A stretch of 32,588 bases of DNA. It comes from UM-FILTER-49-7 sp964599895. GTDB taxonomy: Bacteria; Acidobacteriota; Holophagae; Thermotomaculales; Thermotomaculaceae. This document shows, piece after piece, positions 16,986-23,928 of this stretch (positions within the stretch are counted from its first letter, which is position 1; each line of letters begins with the position of its first letter). The notes beneath the pieces are model-generated. The model saw nothing but the letters and a program-made list of their open reading frames with translations. It was not told the DNA's origin and made no database searches. The stretch lies in NCBI GenBank assembly GCA_964599895.1, contig CAZRHT010000032.1, positions 1 through 32,588 of the forward strand, given 5' to 3'. The position numbers and the translations under genes were made by a program.

Positions 16986-17492
16986 ATGAAGAACCTGTTT
17001 ATCGGATTGATTTTCCTCGCGGTCGGCATCGGGTTGGCGTGGTGGGGGAAAGGCATGCTGAACGATGCCAAAGCATCAAAAAGCTGGCCATCGGTTCAGG
17101 GAACGGTAACGGAGTCCAGCATTACAAGTTACAAAAGTACCAGCGGGAGCGGATCAAAGAAACGAAAAACTACTATGTATAGACCACAGATTACTTATCG
17201 ATATACAGTCGACGGAGAGAAGCATGTTGGAGACAAGGTGACCATGAGCGACGGTGGCAGTTCCAGCACCAGTTATGCTAAGAAGACTATAAAAAAATAT
17301 CCTGTCGGGGCAACCGTGAAGGTGTTCTATGACCCGGAAGTTCCCACGGATTCGGTTCTGGAACCGGGAGCCACACTGGTTTCTTATGTGCCATTCGGAT
17401 TTGGACTCGTGTTTGCCATTATCGGCGGACTGACCTTTCTGGGCGGTATCTTCAGAGTGATACGAAAAATCTTCATGCTTGGCTTGTCTTGA
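16986..17492 (+). CDS. DUF3592 domain-containing membrane protein
   Basis: Protein of 168 residues with a membrane helix at each end (about 4-22 and 136-160) and a soluble beta-rich middle. The WPSVQGTVTESSI and YRPQITYRYTVDGEKHVG segments and the VFYDPEVPTDSVLEPG motif are characteristic of DUF3592. No function is established for the family. The start follows GGGGAGGG with five bases of spacing. It lies about 150 bases upstream of the MarR gene, which has its own promoter, so the two are probably separate units. A seven-pair hairpin at 17502-17519 follows the stop without a T-run. Confidence 0.85.
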   Translation: MKNLFIGLIFLAVGIGLAWWGKGMLNDAKASKSWPSVQGTVTESSITSYKSTSGSGSKKRKTTMYRPQITYRYTVDGEKHVGDKVTMSDGGSSSTSYAKKTIKKYPVGATVKVFYDPEVPTDSVLEPGATLVSYVPFGFGLVFAIIGGLTFLGGIFRVIRKIFMLGLS

Positions 17493-17549
17493 CTCCGCTT
17501 ATCTATTCTACTGAATAGAAATAGGATTAGACTCATCTTAGCTGCAGAC

Positions 17550-17563
17550 AAAAACGCGTTTTT
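17550..17563. repeat. 14-bp perfect palindrome upstream of the MarR-hgcAB promoter
   Basis: AAAAACGCGTTTTT is self-complementary and ends 21 bases before the -35 box of the MarR promoter. It could be a protein-binding site or chance; nothing else in the gap explains it. Confidence 0.45.
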
Positions 17564-17584
17564 CGCGAGTGCACTATTTTTCTG

Positions 17585-17613
17585 TTGACAAATGTATAGT
17601 TGCCCTTTACATT
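17585..17613 (+). promoter_or_regulatory. sigma70-type promoter of the MarR-hgcA-hgcB operon
   Basis: A perfect TTGACA at 17585-17590 and TACATT at 17608-17613 are 17 bases apart. The MarR start codon at 17644 follows TTGGGAGGA, leaving room for a short leader. Confidence 0.75.
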
Positions 17614-17632
17614 TGTTGTTGTATGCAACTAT
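17588..17632. promoter_or_regulatory. candidate MarR operator: two interlaced inverted repeats
   Basis: ACAAATGTA (17588-17596) and TACATTTGT (17608-17616) are a perfect nine-base inverted repeat covering parts of both the -35 and -10 boxes. ATAGTTGC (17596-17603) and GCAACTAT (17625-17632) are a perfect eight-base inverted repeat shifted downstream. A dimeric repressor bound here would block RNA polymerase. Confidence 0.6.
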
Positions 17633-17643
17633 TGGGAGGAGCA

Positions 17644-18117
17644 ATGGACATTCGGGCTTTTCGATCACAATTGAGACGATTGGAACGACAGGCGGAGCGG
17701 GCACTGGAAAAGAGCACGGCCTGCTGTGGCGTCACACTGGTGCAATGCCACACTCTGGTGGAACTTGGAGAGGCCGGCCCCTTGAACCTGTCGGAACTGG
17801 CCAGACGAATGGATTTGGACAAAAGTACTGTCAGCCGGACTATCGATTCACTTGTTGGAACCGGCCTTGTTGAACGGAAGGAAGATCCCGGCAACCGGCG
17901 GGCCGTTATTCTAAAACCGACGCGACTCGGCGCAGGGCGACTTAAGAAAATCCATGGGGTTTCCGACAGGTTCTATCAGGAAATACTGGAAAAGCTGCCC
18001 GAAAACCAGATAGACAAGATAACTGAATGCCTCGAATTGCTTGCAGACGCAATGGCCGGTACAAATGCTGACTCGCATTGTCAAACCATATCAGTTGCGG
18101 GGAATAAACTGTTATGA
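17644..18117 (+). CDS. MarR family transcriptional regulator with a cysteine cluster
   Basis: Winged-helix DNA-binding protein of 157 residues. LNLSELARRMDLDKSTVSRTIDSLV is the helix-turn-helix, and GLVERKEDPGNRRAV is the wing with its conserved D-x-x-x-R-R. Near the start of the dimer core the sequence TACCGVTLVQCH carries Cys27, Cys28, Cys35 and His36, a plausible thiol or soft-metal sensing site. ATG at 17644 follows GGGAGGA; an upstream in-frame ATG at 17569 lies before the promoter. Its stop overlaps the hgcA start (ATGA at 18114-18117), so regulator and methylation genes form one operon. Likely an autorepressor acting at 17588-17632; effector unknown. Confidence 0.88.
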   Translation: MDIRAFRSQLRRLERQAERALEKSTACCGVTLVQCHTLVELGEAGPLNLSELARRMDLDKSTVSRTIDSLVGTGLVERKEDPGNRRAVILKPTRLGAGRLKKIHGVSDRFYQEILEKLPENQIDKITECLELLADAMAGTNADSHCQTISVAGNKLL

Positions 18118-19124
18118 AGACAAATGCGTGCCCTGCAAATGATCACCCCTGCCGGACAAGAAAACTTAAACCAACGTGGACATGGCGGGACCACCTTGGG
18201 GCCTGGAAAGTACGCTGGGGATTTGGAAGGAATAGATACCGGATCCAGCCGGGACTGTACGCCGTGGGCCTTCCAAGCCCTGAAGACCCGGTCCTGATAA
18301 CAGCCAACTACAAGCTGACCTTTGATGTGCTTCGCAGATCACTTGTGGGCGAAAATCTCTGGATTCTGGTGCTGAACACTCACGGGATCAACGTCTGGTG
18401 CGCGGCCGGTAAGAAATCGTTCGGTACAGATGAGCTGGTGAAACGAATTCGAAAACATCGACTGGCAGAAGTCGTCACCCACAGAAAAGTTGTAGTCCCC
18501 CAGCTAGGCGCACCGGGAATTTCGGCCCACGAGGTACAGAAACAGACAGGATTCGAAGTTGCTTATGGGCCCGTACGTGCTTCTGACATCCAGGATTTCC
18601 TTTCCAATGAGATGAAAGCTGATGAACAGATGCGGACCGTAACATTCACACTGCGTGAAAGGCTGGCAGTGGTCCCAGTTGAGCTGGTTCAGGCACTTCG
18701 CTACTTTCTTCCCATCGCAATTCCAATCGTTCTACTCAGTTTTCTGGGAGGGATTGATCTGTCAATTGCCACGGCACTGATCATGTTGTCCTTATTGGGT
18801 GCGATTCTCACCGGGACTATTCTTTTCCCCATTCTGCTGCCTCTCATTCCGCTGCGCTCTTTTGCAGCAGGCGGTTGGATGCTGGGAATCCTGTACGCCG
18901 GAGGGCTGGCCTTTTTCATCCATGCAGGCGGATGGGTTTCAGCTGCCCTGTTGCTGGTCCTTCCTCCTCTTGTCTCTTTCATCGCTCTTAATTTCACTGG
19001 GTCTACCACATTTACGTCACTCTCAGGTGTGGAATTCGAGCTAAAACGGGCAGTACCCGTAATGATAGCTTCGGTTGTGCTCGGAGTTATTGCCCTCACG
19101 GGCCGGTTGATTCTGGGAGGTTAA
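18114..19124 (+). CDS. hgcA: mercury methylation corrinoid protein HgcA
   Basis: Membrane corrinoid protein of 336 residues that transfers a methyl group to Hg(II), giving methylmercury. The cap-helix motif N93-V-W-C96-A-A-G-K100 is the diagnostic HgcA signature, in which the cysteine is the lower cobalt ligand. The cytoplasmic corrinoid-binding domain spans about 40-170, and about five membrane helices fill 195-333 (for example 196-213, 255-271, 274-292, 313-333), the arrangement that separates HgcA from the soluble acetyl-CoA synthase corrinoid subunit. GVEFELKRAVP before the last helix is present. Coupled by ATGA to the MarR gene and one base from hgcB. Its presence implies methylation potential, which activity assays would have to prove. 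Confidence 0.96.
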   Translation: MKTNACPANDHPCRTRKLKPTWTWRDHLGAWKVRWGFGRNRYRIQPGLYAVGLPSPEDPVLITANYKLTFDVLRRSLVGENLWILVLNTHGINVWCAAGKKSFGTDELVKRIRKHRLAEVVTHRKVVVPQLGAPGISAHEVQKQTGFEVAYGPVRASDIQDFLSNEMKADEQMRTVTFTLRERLAVVPVELVQALRYFLPIAIPIVLLSFLGGIDLSIATALIMLSLLGAILTGTILFPILLPLIPLRSFAAGGWMLGILYAGGLAFFIHAGGWVSAALLLVLPPLVSFIALNFTGSTTFTSLSGVEFELKRAVPVMIASVVLGVIALTGRLILGG

Positions 19125-19125
19125 A

Positions 19126-19404
19126 ATGGCTACCGAATACCTTCGCGACGTTGGGACACTGAAGCTGGATCCGGATAAATGCATCGGTTGCGGCCGTTGT
19201 GTCGAAGTCTGCCCCCATCGTGTATTTCATCTGACTGATCGAAAAGCTGATATTGTGCATCGTAACAAGTGTATGGAATGCGGCGCCTGCGCACTGAACT
19301 GCCCGGCAGATGCGATCTCCGTCCGTTCAGGCGTAGGCTGTGCCTATGCCGTCCTGAAGGGACGATCCAAGGGGACGGAACCGGATTGTGGTTGCTGCGG
19401 TTGA
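19126..19404 (+). CDS. hgcB: mercury methylation ferredoxin HgcB
   Basis: Dicluster ferredoxin of 92 residues, the obligate partner of HgcA, thought to supply low-potential electrons to reduce the corrinoid. CIGCGRCVEVCP (Cys19, 22, 25, 29) and CMECGACALNCP (Cys49, 52, 55, 59) each bind a 4Fe-4S cluster. Additional Cys72 in VGCAYA and the C-terminal CGCC (Cys88, 90, 91) match the extra conserved cysteines of HgcB, absent from ordinary ferredoxins and proposed to handle mercury. The start follows GGGAGG with five bases of spacing, one base after the hgcA stop. Confidence 0.96.
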   Translation: MATEYLRDVGTLKLDPDKCIGCGRCVEVCPHRVFHLTDRKADIVHRNKCMECGACALNCPADAISVRSGVGCAYAVLKGRSKGTEPDCGCCG

Positions 19405-19405
19405 A

Positions 19406-21082
19406 TCAGCCTAAGTCCGCTCCGGCCCGAAATTCCGGAGCTTTTCTTCTCCCTGTTGCCTGCTCAAATGCATAAGCCAATCGAATCAAGGTGCTCTCCT
19501 GCCACGCTGTTGAGAAAAAGGAGATGCCCACCGGTAATCCGAATACAAAACCAGCCGGTACCGTGATGCTGGGATAGCCTGCCACCGCTGCCGGTTCTGA
19601 AGAACCTCCGAGAAAGTGGTCTCCGGTGATCCGGTCTATTTTCCACGCAGGCCCACCGGTCGGTGCTACGATGGCGTCCAGTCGGTGCTTCTTTAATGTG
19701 GCATCGATTCCCTTGTCTCTACTTAACTCCCTGCAGGCGGCCAGTGCTTCCAGATAGGGTTTTTCGGTCAATGGGCCTTTTGCCTCCGCCAACTCAAATA
19801 TTTCCTGTCTGAAGTAGGGCATCGTTTCCTTTGCATGTGTCCGGTCAAACACGATTAAATCTGCAAGTGTTCTGGCCGGGGCATCGGGCCCCAGCCCCTT
19901 CAGATATACATTGAGATCATGTTTGAATTCGTACAGCAAAACCTCCCATTCCGGTTTGCCGATTTTATCTTTTGTTTCGATCTCCGCCGGGTCCACGATA
20001 ATGGCACCGGCGTTTTTCATCGCAGCGATGGCCCCTTCCATAATGGCATCCACCTGCTCATGGAATCCGAAATATTTCCGCGCTACACCGATTCTGGCAC
20101 CCTTCAGGCCTTCCTTCACCAGGAATTTTGTATAGTCAGGAATTACCCCCGGTATGACCGCTGTAGCAGGATCATTGTTGTCCATTCCTGCCATGATACT
20201 GAGAAACGCCGCCGCATCCGCTACTGTTCGGGCCATCGGTCCTGCCGTATCCTGGGTGTGGGAAATCGGGATAATTCCTGACCGACTTACCAGACCGACA
20301 GTGGGCTTGATTCCCACCACTCCATTTGCGTGTGATGGGCAAACGATGGATCCGTCAGTCTCTGTGCCTACCGCGAGGGAACAGAAGTTGGACGAAACCG
20401 CCGCGCCGCTGCCGGAACTGGAACCGCACGGACTCCGATCCAGTGCGTACGGATTTAGCGTCTGACGCCCCTGGCTGCTCCATCCGGAAGAGGATCGTGT
20501 AGAACGGAAATTGGCCCATTCACTTAGATTGGCTTTGCCCATTATGACCATCCCGGCTTCCCGCATCCGAGTTACAATAGGGGCGTCCTTCGAGGGTTTT
20601 GAACCGGCCATTGCCAGTGAGCCGGCCGTGGTGCTCATCTTGTCATGGGTATCAATATTCCCCTTGATCAGAACCGGTATGCCATGAAGTGGGCCCCGTA
20701 CCTTTCCCGAAAGGCGTTCCTCATCCATTTTTCTTGCTATTTCCTTGGCGTCGGGATTCAGCTCAAGCACAGAGTTAACAGATGGCCCTTCCTTATCCAG
20801 TCGTTGAATCCGATCCAGATAAGCATCCAACAGACTCACAGCAGTCAATTTACCTGTGGCCATCGCCGCCTGCAATTCCGCTGTCGTTGCTTCTTTCCAT
20901 TCAAAATTGTCCGCTACAACCGAAGCACACCGCGAACCGGCCTGCTCCTTTTCCTTACTTTTTGTACAACACGAAACAGTGGCTCCGCCGACTGCCAAAA
21001 CAGCTGCTCCAACCGCGCCTGCCCTCAGAAAGTCGCGTCGGTTTACACCTGGATATTCGGCGTTCTTATTCTTTTTTTCCAT
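19406..21082 (-). CDS. Tat-exported amidase, amidase signature family
   Basis: Ser-cisSer-Lys amidase of 558 residues that hydrolyses an amide bond outside the cytoplasm. RRDFLRAG at 15-22 followed by a hydrophobic stretch and TVSC forms a twin-arginine signal with a lipobox-like cysteine, suggesting a lipoprotein. Catalytic residues are Lys140 (VLIKGNID), the Gly-Ser-rich loop CGSSSGSGAA with the cis-Ser near 221-223, and Ser245 in GTETDGSIV. ATG at 21082 is preceded by GGAGG; an ATG at 21112 would lie deeper in the VOC gene. It overlaps the VOC gene end by 17 bases, suggesting coupling. Relatives include peptide amidases and GatA-like enzymes; substrate unknown. Confidence 0.92.
   Translation of the reverse strand: MEKKNKNAEYPGVNRRDFLRAGAVGAAVLAVGGATVSCCTKSKEKEQAGSRCASVVADNFEWKEATTAELQAAMATGKLTAVSLLDAYLDRIQRLDKEGPSVNSVLELNPDAKEIARKMDEERLSGKVRGPLHGIPVLIKGNIDTHDKMSTTAGSLAMAGSKPSKDAPIVTRMREAGMVIMGKANLSEWANFRSTRSSSGWSSQGRQTLNPYALDRSPCGSSSGSGAAVSSNFCSLAVGTETDGSIVCPSHANGVVGIKPTVGLVSRSGIIPISHTQDTAGPMARTVADAAAFLSIMAGMDNNDPATAVIPGVIPDYTKFLVKEGLKGARIGVARKYFGFHEQVDAIMEGAIAAMKNAGAIIVDPAEIETKDKIGKPEWEVLLYEFKHDLNVYLKGLGPDAPARTLADLIVFDRTHAKETMPYFRQEIFELAEAKGPLTEKPYLEALAACRELSRDKGIDATLKKHRLDAIVAPTGGPAWKIDRITGDHFLGGSSEPAAVAGYPSITVPAGFVFGLPVGISFFSTAWQESTLIRLAYAFEQATGRRKAPEFRAGADLG
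19419..19450 (+). terminator. terminator of the MarR-hgcAB operon
   Basis: GCTCCGG (19419-19425) pairs with CCGGAGC (19435-19441) around a nine-base loop and is followed by TTTTCTTCT. It starts 15 bases after the hgcB stop and lies inside the last codons of the convergent amidase gene. Confidence 0.65.
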
Positions 21083-21482
21083 TGCTTTCCTCCTCTCTGT
21101 TTTCATCTTCAAATAATGTGCAGACCGCGCCGGCAGGGTCCCTGATTACAGCATACCGTCCATAGCCCGGCATTGTCTTCGGGCCAGTCACAATGCCGCC
21201 GTTTGCGTCCCGTACTTCCTGCAATGACTGATCAAGATTGTCCACATGTATATACATCAACCACTGTGGCGGAAGGTCTGCATTGCCACCCCGGGAATGG
21301 CAGATTCCCGCAGTGCATTCTCCTGCCGGCGTCAGCATGCTGTAATCTTCGTAGTCACCCATTGGCACGGGTTCAAAATGCCAACCCACTACCGCCCTGT
21401 AAAAATCCCGAATGGTTTCGGCATTTGAAACCGTCAAATCATGCCAGCCAATGGTTCCTGCCGGAGGCTTCGATTCCATCAT
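21066..21482 (-). CDS. VOC family (glyoxalase/bleomycin resistance-fold) protein
   Basis: Cytoplasmic protein of 138 residues with the paired beta-alpha-beta-beta-beta units of the vicinal oxygen chelate fold. GTIGWHDLTVSNAETIRDFYRAVVGW at the N-terminus and VTGPKTMPGYGRYAVIRDPAGAVCTLFE at the C-terminus are typical, with His and Glu as possible metal ligands. Substrate is not predictable. The start follows AAAGGAGAATGGA. It precedes the amidase gene and overlaps its start. Confidence 0.88.
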   Translation of the reverse strand: MMESKPPAGTIGWHDLTVSNAETIRDFYRAVVGWHFEPVPMGDYEDYSMLTPAGECTAGICHSRGGNADLPPQWLMYIHVDNLDQSLQEVRDANGGIVTGPKTMPGYGRYAVIRDPAGAVCTLFEDENREEESNGKKE

Positions 21483-21562
21483 TCCATTCTCCTTTTCTGA
21501 TAATTATGGTTTAAGTTTACCATGGAAGAACAGATTTTACTCAGTTGCGGTATGATGATTTC

Positions 21563-21883
21563 ATGTCTGAGCTACCGGTTTCCTTTGAGTTTGTGTTTCG
21601 AAATTATGACTGGCAGGAGATCAGAAACTGCCCGGGGCGTTGGATATTACGTGGCGGGGCCACACCAACACCTCCGCTGGAATTCCTGGGAATGGAGGGA
21701 GTTCAGGTTGAAATTCATTCGCCCGCGGTCCCGGACCCCGTTGTGATGATACCGTTTCCGGGCGGGGGAATGATTTCTTTTCACCGGCCTGATGGCCGTT
21801 GGGTTCACACTTTGAACACGGTATCGGGGTTCAAACGGAAGCAAACAGCCCTTGTTCTTAATTCAACAGCAAAACTGGAATAG
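21563..21883 (+). CDS. small uncharacterised protein
   Basis: Hypothetical protein of 106 residues beginning MSELPVSFEF. WQEIRNCPGRWILRGG and VVMIPFPGGGMISFHRPDGRWVHTLN give a compact beta-rich character without membrane segments or signal peptide. I do not recognise a family. No strong Shine-Dalgarno site is seen, and an in-frame ATG at 21545 is an alternative. It lies between the divergent VOC gene and the convergent thiol peroxidase gene and has normal composition, so a real gene is more likely than a chance frame. Confidence 0.55.
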   Translation: MSELPVSFEFVFRNYDWQEIRNCPGRWILRGGATPTPPLEFLGMEGVQVEIHSPAVPDPVVMIPFPGGGMISFHRPDGRWVHTLNTVSGFKRKQTALVLNSTAKLE

Positions 21884-21889
21884 CGGTTT

Positions 21890-22393
21890 TCAGCTGTTCA
21901 CCGCTGCCAGAGCCGCCTCATAGTCCGGTTCCTGTGCGATTTCCGGAACCTGCTCTGTGTATCGGACAATTCCATCCTCATCAATGAGAACAATCGCGCG
22001 GGAAAGAAGTCCCCGTAGTGGACTGTTGGCAATGCCCACTCCATAATCCTGTCCGAATTCCGGAGATCGCATCACGGACAGCGATTCCACATTTTCCAAA
22101 CCTTCTGTTGTGCAAAACCGTCCGTGGGCAAATGGGAGGTCGGCCGAAATGCACAATACCAGTGCGTCTGAGTTTTCTGCAGCCTCCTTGTTAAACCGGC
22201 GAACAGAATTTGCGCAGACAGGCGTATCCAGGCTGGGGAAAATGTTCAGTATCAATTTCTTTCCTTTGAAATCCTTCAGAGAAACATCCGCCAGATCGGT
22301 GCGAGTCAGTGTGAATGGAGGAGCAGGAACTCCAATTGCGGGAAGTTCTCCAACTGTTTCGATCGGGTTGCCTTGAAGTGTTATAGTCGTCAT
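21890..22393 (-). CDS. tpx: thiol peroxidase
   Basis: Atypical 2-Cys peroxiredoxin of 167 residues that reduces alkyl and hydrogen peroxides with thioredoxin. FPSLDTPVCANSVRRFN holds the peroxidatic Cys60, and Cys94 in FAHGRFC is the resolving cysteine; both positions agree with Tpx numbering. The Tpx-specific opening around ETVGELPAIGVPAP is present. The start follows GGAGG with six bases of spacing and the gene has its own promoter at 22425-22453. In a predicted anaerobe it would protect against peroxide during oxygen exposure. Confidence 0.96.
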   Translation of the reverse strand: MTTITLQGNPIETVGELPAIGVPAPPFTLTRTDLADVSLKDFKGKKLILNIFPSLDTPVCANSVRRFNKEAAENSDALVLCISADLPFAHGRFCTTEGLENVESLSVMRSPEFGQDYGVGIANSPLRGLLSRAIVLIDEDGIVRYTEQVPEIAQEPDYEAALAAVNS

Positions 22394-22424
22394 AATTACC
22401 TCCGTGCTTCAATTTGCTACCTTT

Positions 22425-22453
22425 TTTGTAAAGTAATTCAGACAATTTGTCAA
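22425..22453 (-). promoter_or_regulatory. tpx: sigma70-type promoter of tpx
   Basis: On the minus strand TTGACA (22453-22448) and TACAAA (22430-22425) are separated by 17 bases. GACAA-T-TTGTC at 22441-22451 is a short dyad over the -35 side, a possible operator for a peroxide-responsive repressor. Confidence 0.6.
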
Positions 22454-22560
22454 GCGGAAACAGTCCGGACACGCGAAATGTCGCCACGTATTGTTTCACC
22501 AGGATGCAGAGGATGGTATAGCCCCCGTCTGCATTCCATTGGCTCTAGAACCAGATAAGT

Positions 22561-22589
22561 TTGCAGAATCAATCAAAAAAGTGTATATT
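22561..22589 (+). promoter_or_regulatory. sigma70-type promoter of the ferritin-like/GGDEF gene
   Basis: TTGCAG at 22561-22566 and TATATT at 22584-22589 are 17 bases apart. The region to the start at 22678 is AT-rich and ends in TGGGAGGAGTAGAGA. Confidence 0.5.
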
Positions 22590-22677
22590 TTCGTTAATAG
22601 GAATACGTTTATTTGAGGAAATTTTACAAGTTAGAGATTATTTTTGTTTCAGCCAGATTGTTTGGGAGGAGTAGAGA

Positions 22678-23730
22678 ATGAACTCAACACCCAGTCTTAC
22701 AAACATTGTGGAAGTATGTCTGAGGCTTGACCAGCTTTCGCAAAAAACATACAGGCAGTTTTCAAAACAAGCCGAATCACCTTCATTCAGTCAATTCTGG
22801 GAGCGCATGGCCCGGGAAGAAGCCACACATGTATCATTCTGGTCCAGCGTCTACAACCTGAAAGAAGTGGATGAACTACCTTTGATTTTCGATGAACCTG
22901 ACCTTGTACTGGAAGAGCTGACAAAGCGTGAAGCGGATGCCAAAGCTATAATTGCAGATTCAGGCCAATCACCGGACACCAGAACAATGTTTCTTGTTGC
23001 TCTCAGACTGGAGTTCTTTCTTCTTCATCCCGCCATTGGGACTTTGTTCCAATACCTGGGGTCACACACGAACATGGAAAACCCGGGTAAAGTCTACGAT
23101 CAGCATATTCAAGCATTTCTGGAAGAACTGCTAAAATGCGGCCTGCTCACTCCGGAACTGGAACTCATTGGCAAAAGTCTGGAACGTCTATGGGCTGACA
23201 ACAGAAAACTGGCACAACTGGCACGACTGGCCACACGTGATTACTTAACAGGCCTGTTAAATAGACGTGGATTCAAGGAAATGGCCTATCCGCTGGCTAC
23301 TCTTGCCGCAAGGAACCTCAGCCTCGTCTCAATACTCATGATTGATATTGACAATTTCAAACAATTCAATGACCGCTTTGGGCATAAAACGGGAGATGAG
23401 GTAATCTGTGCCGTTGCAGACGCTATGATAGCTTCTCTGAGAGCATCAGATCTTCTGTGCAGGTGGGGTGGAGAAGAATTTATCGTACTTCTGCCCTCAA
23501 CGGAAGCTGAAGCCGCACTTCAGGCAGCTGAAAAACTGATGGTGTCCATTCGAAAAATACAAGAGAAACACGTTGGCGTTACCGTGAGCATTGGAGTGGC
23601 CGGGGGACCTCTTTCTAATTCCTGCGAACAGGACCTGGAAAAGCTGATTGAGAGGGCGGATGCAGCATTGTATATGGCGAAAGAACGGGGCCGGGACCAA
23701 TGCGCGCTTAAACAGGGACCCGGCCGCTGA
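22678..23730 (+). CDS. diguanylate cyclase with N-terminal ferritin/rubrerythrin-like domain
   Basis: Soluble protein of 350 residues predicted to make cyclic di-GMP. Residues 1 to about 180 are helical. WERMAREEATHVSFW (41-55) carries an E-E-x-x-H metal-binding pattern, and later helices with further acidic and His residues (LEFFLLHP, YDQHIQAFLEELL) suggest a four-helix ferritin-like fold that could bind a di-iron site. TRDYLTGLLNRRGF opens the GGDEF domain. GGEEF at 264-268 is the intact active site, and R255-x-x-D258 five residues before it is an inhibitory-site motif. No PAS, GAF or membrane segment is present. The sensory role of the ferritin-like part is inferred. Confidence 0.88.
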   Translation: MNSTPSLTNIVEVCLRLDQLSQKTYRQFSKQAESPSFSQFWERMAREEATHVSFWSSVYNLKEVDELPLIFDEPDLVLEELTKREADAKAIIADSGQSPDTRTMFLVALRLEFFLLHPAIGTLFQYLGSHTNMENPGKVYDQHIQAFLEELLKCGLLTPELELIGKSLERLWADNRKLAQLARLATRDYLTGLLNRRGFKEMAYPLATLAARNLSLVSILMIDIDNFKQFNDRFGHKTGDEVICAVADAMIASLRASDLLCRWGGEEFIVLLPSTEAEAALQAAEKLMVSIRKIQEKHVGVTVSIGVAGGPLSNSCEQDLEKLIERADAALYMAKERGRDQCALKQGPGR

Positions 23731-23928
23731 CTGAAATAAAAGAACCGAGATTTCCAGAGACCTAATTAACGTGTCAATTTGTCTTTTTCCCGTACCGGCG
23801 ACCAGCATTTCCAATATTCCAAAATCCTATCCAGTTCGAAATCAGACTCTGTGATTTTTAATCCGCATGGTATGATATATAGTGCTATGCAGTTTGTGCG
23901 CATTCATACTTTTTAATCGGGGGATATA

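Noticed and set aside
18114..19124. Acetyl-CoA synthase/decarbonylase corrinoid subunit
   Set aside because: The NVWCAAGK cap-helix motif, the C-terminal membrane domain and the adjacent HgcB fit HgcA; there are no other Wood-Ljungdahl genes here.
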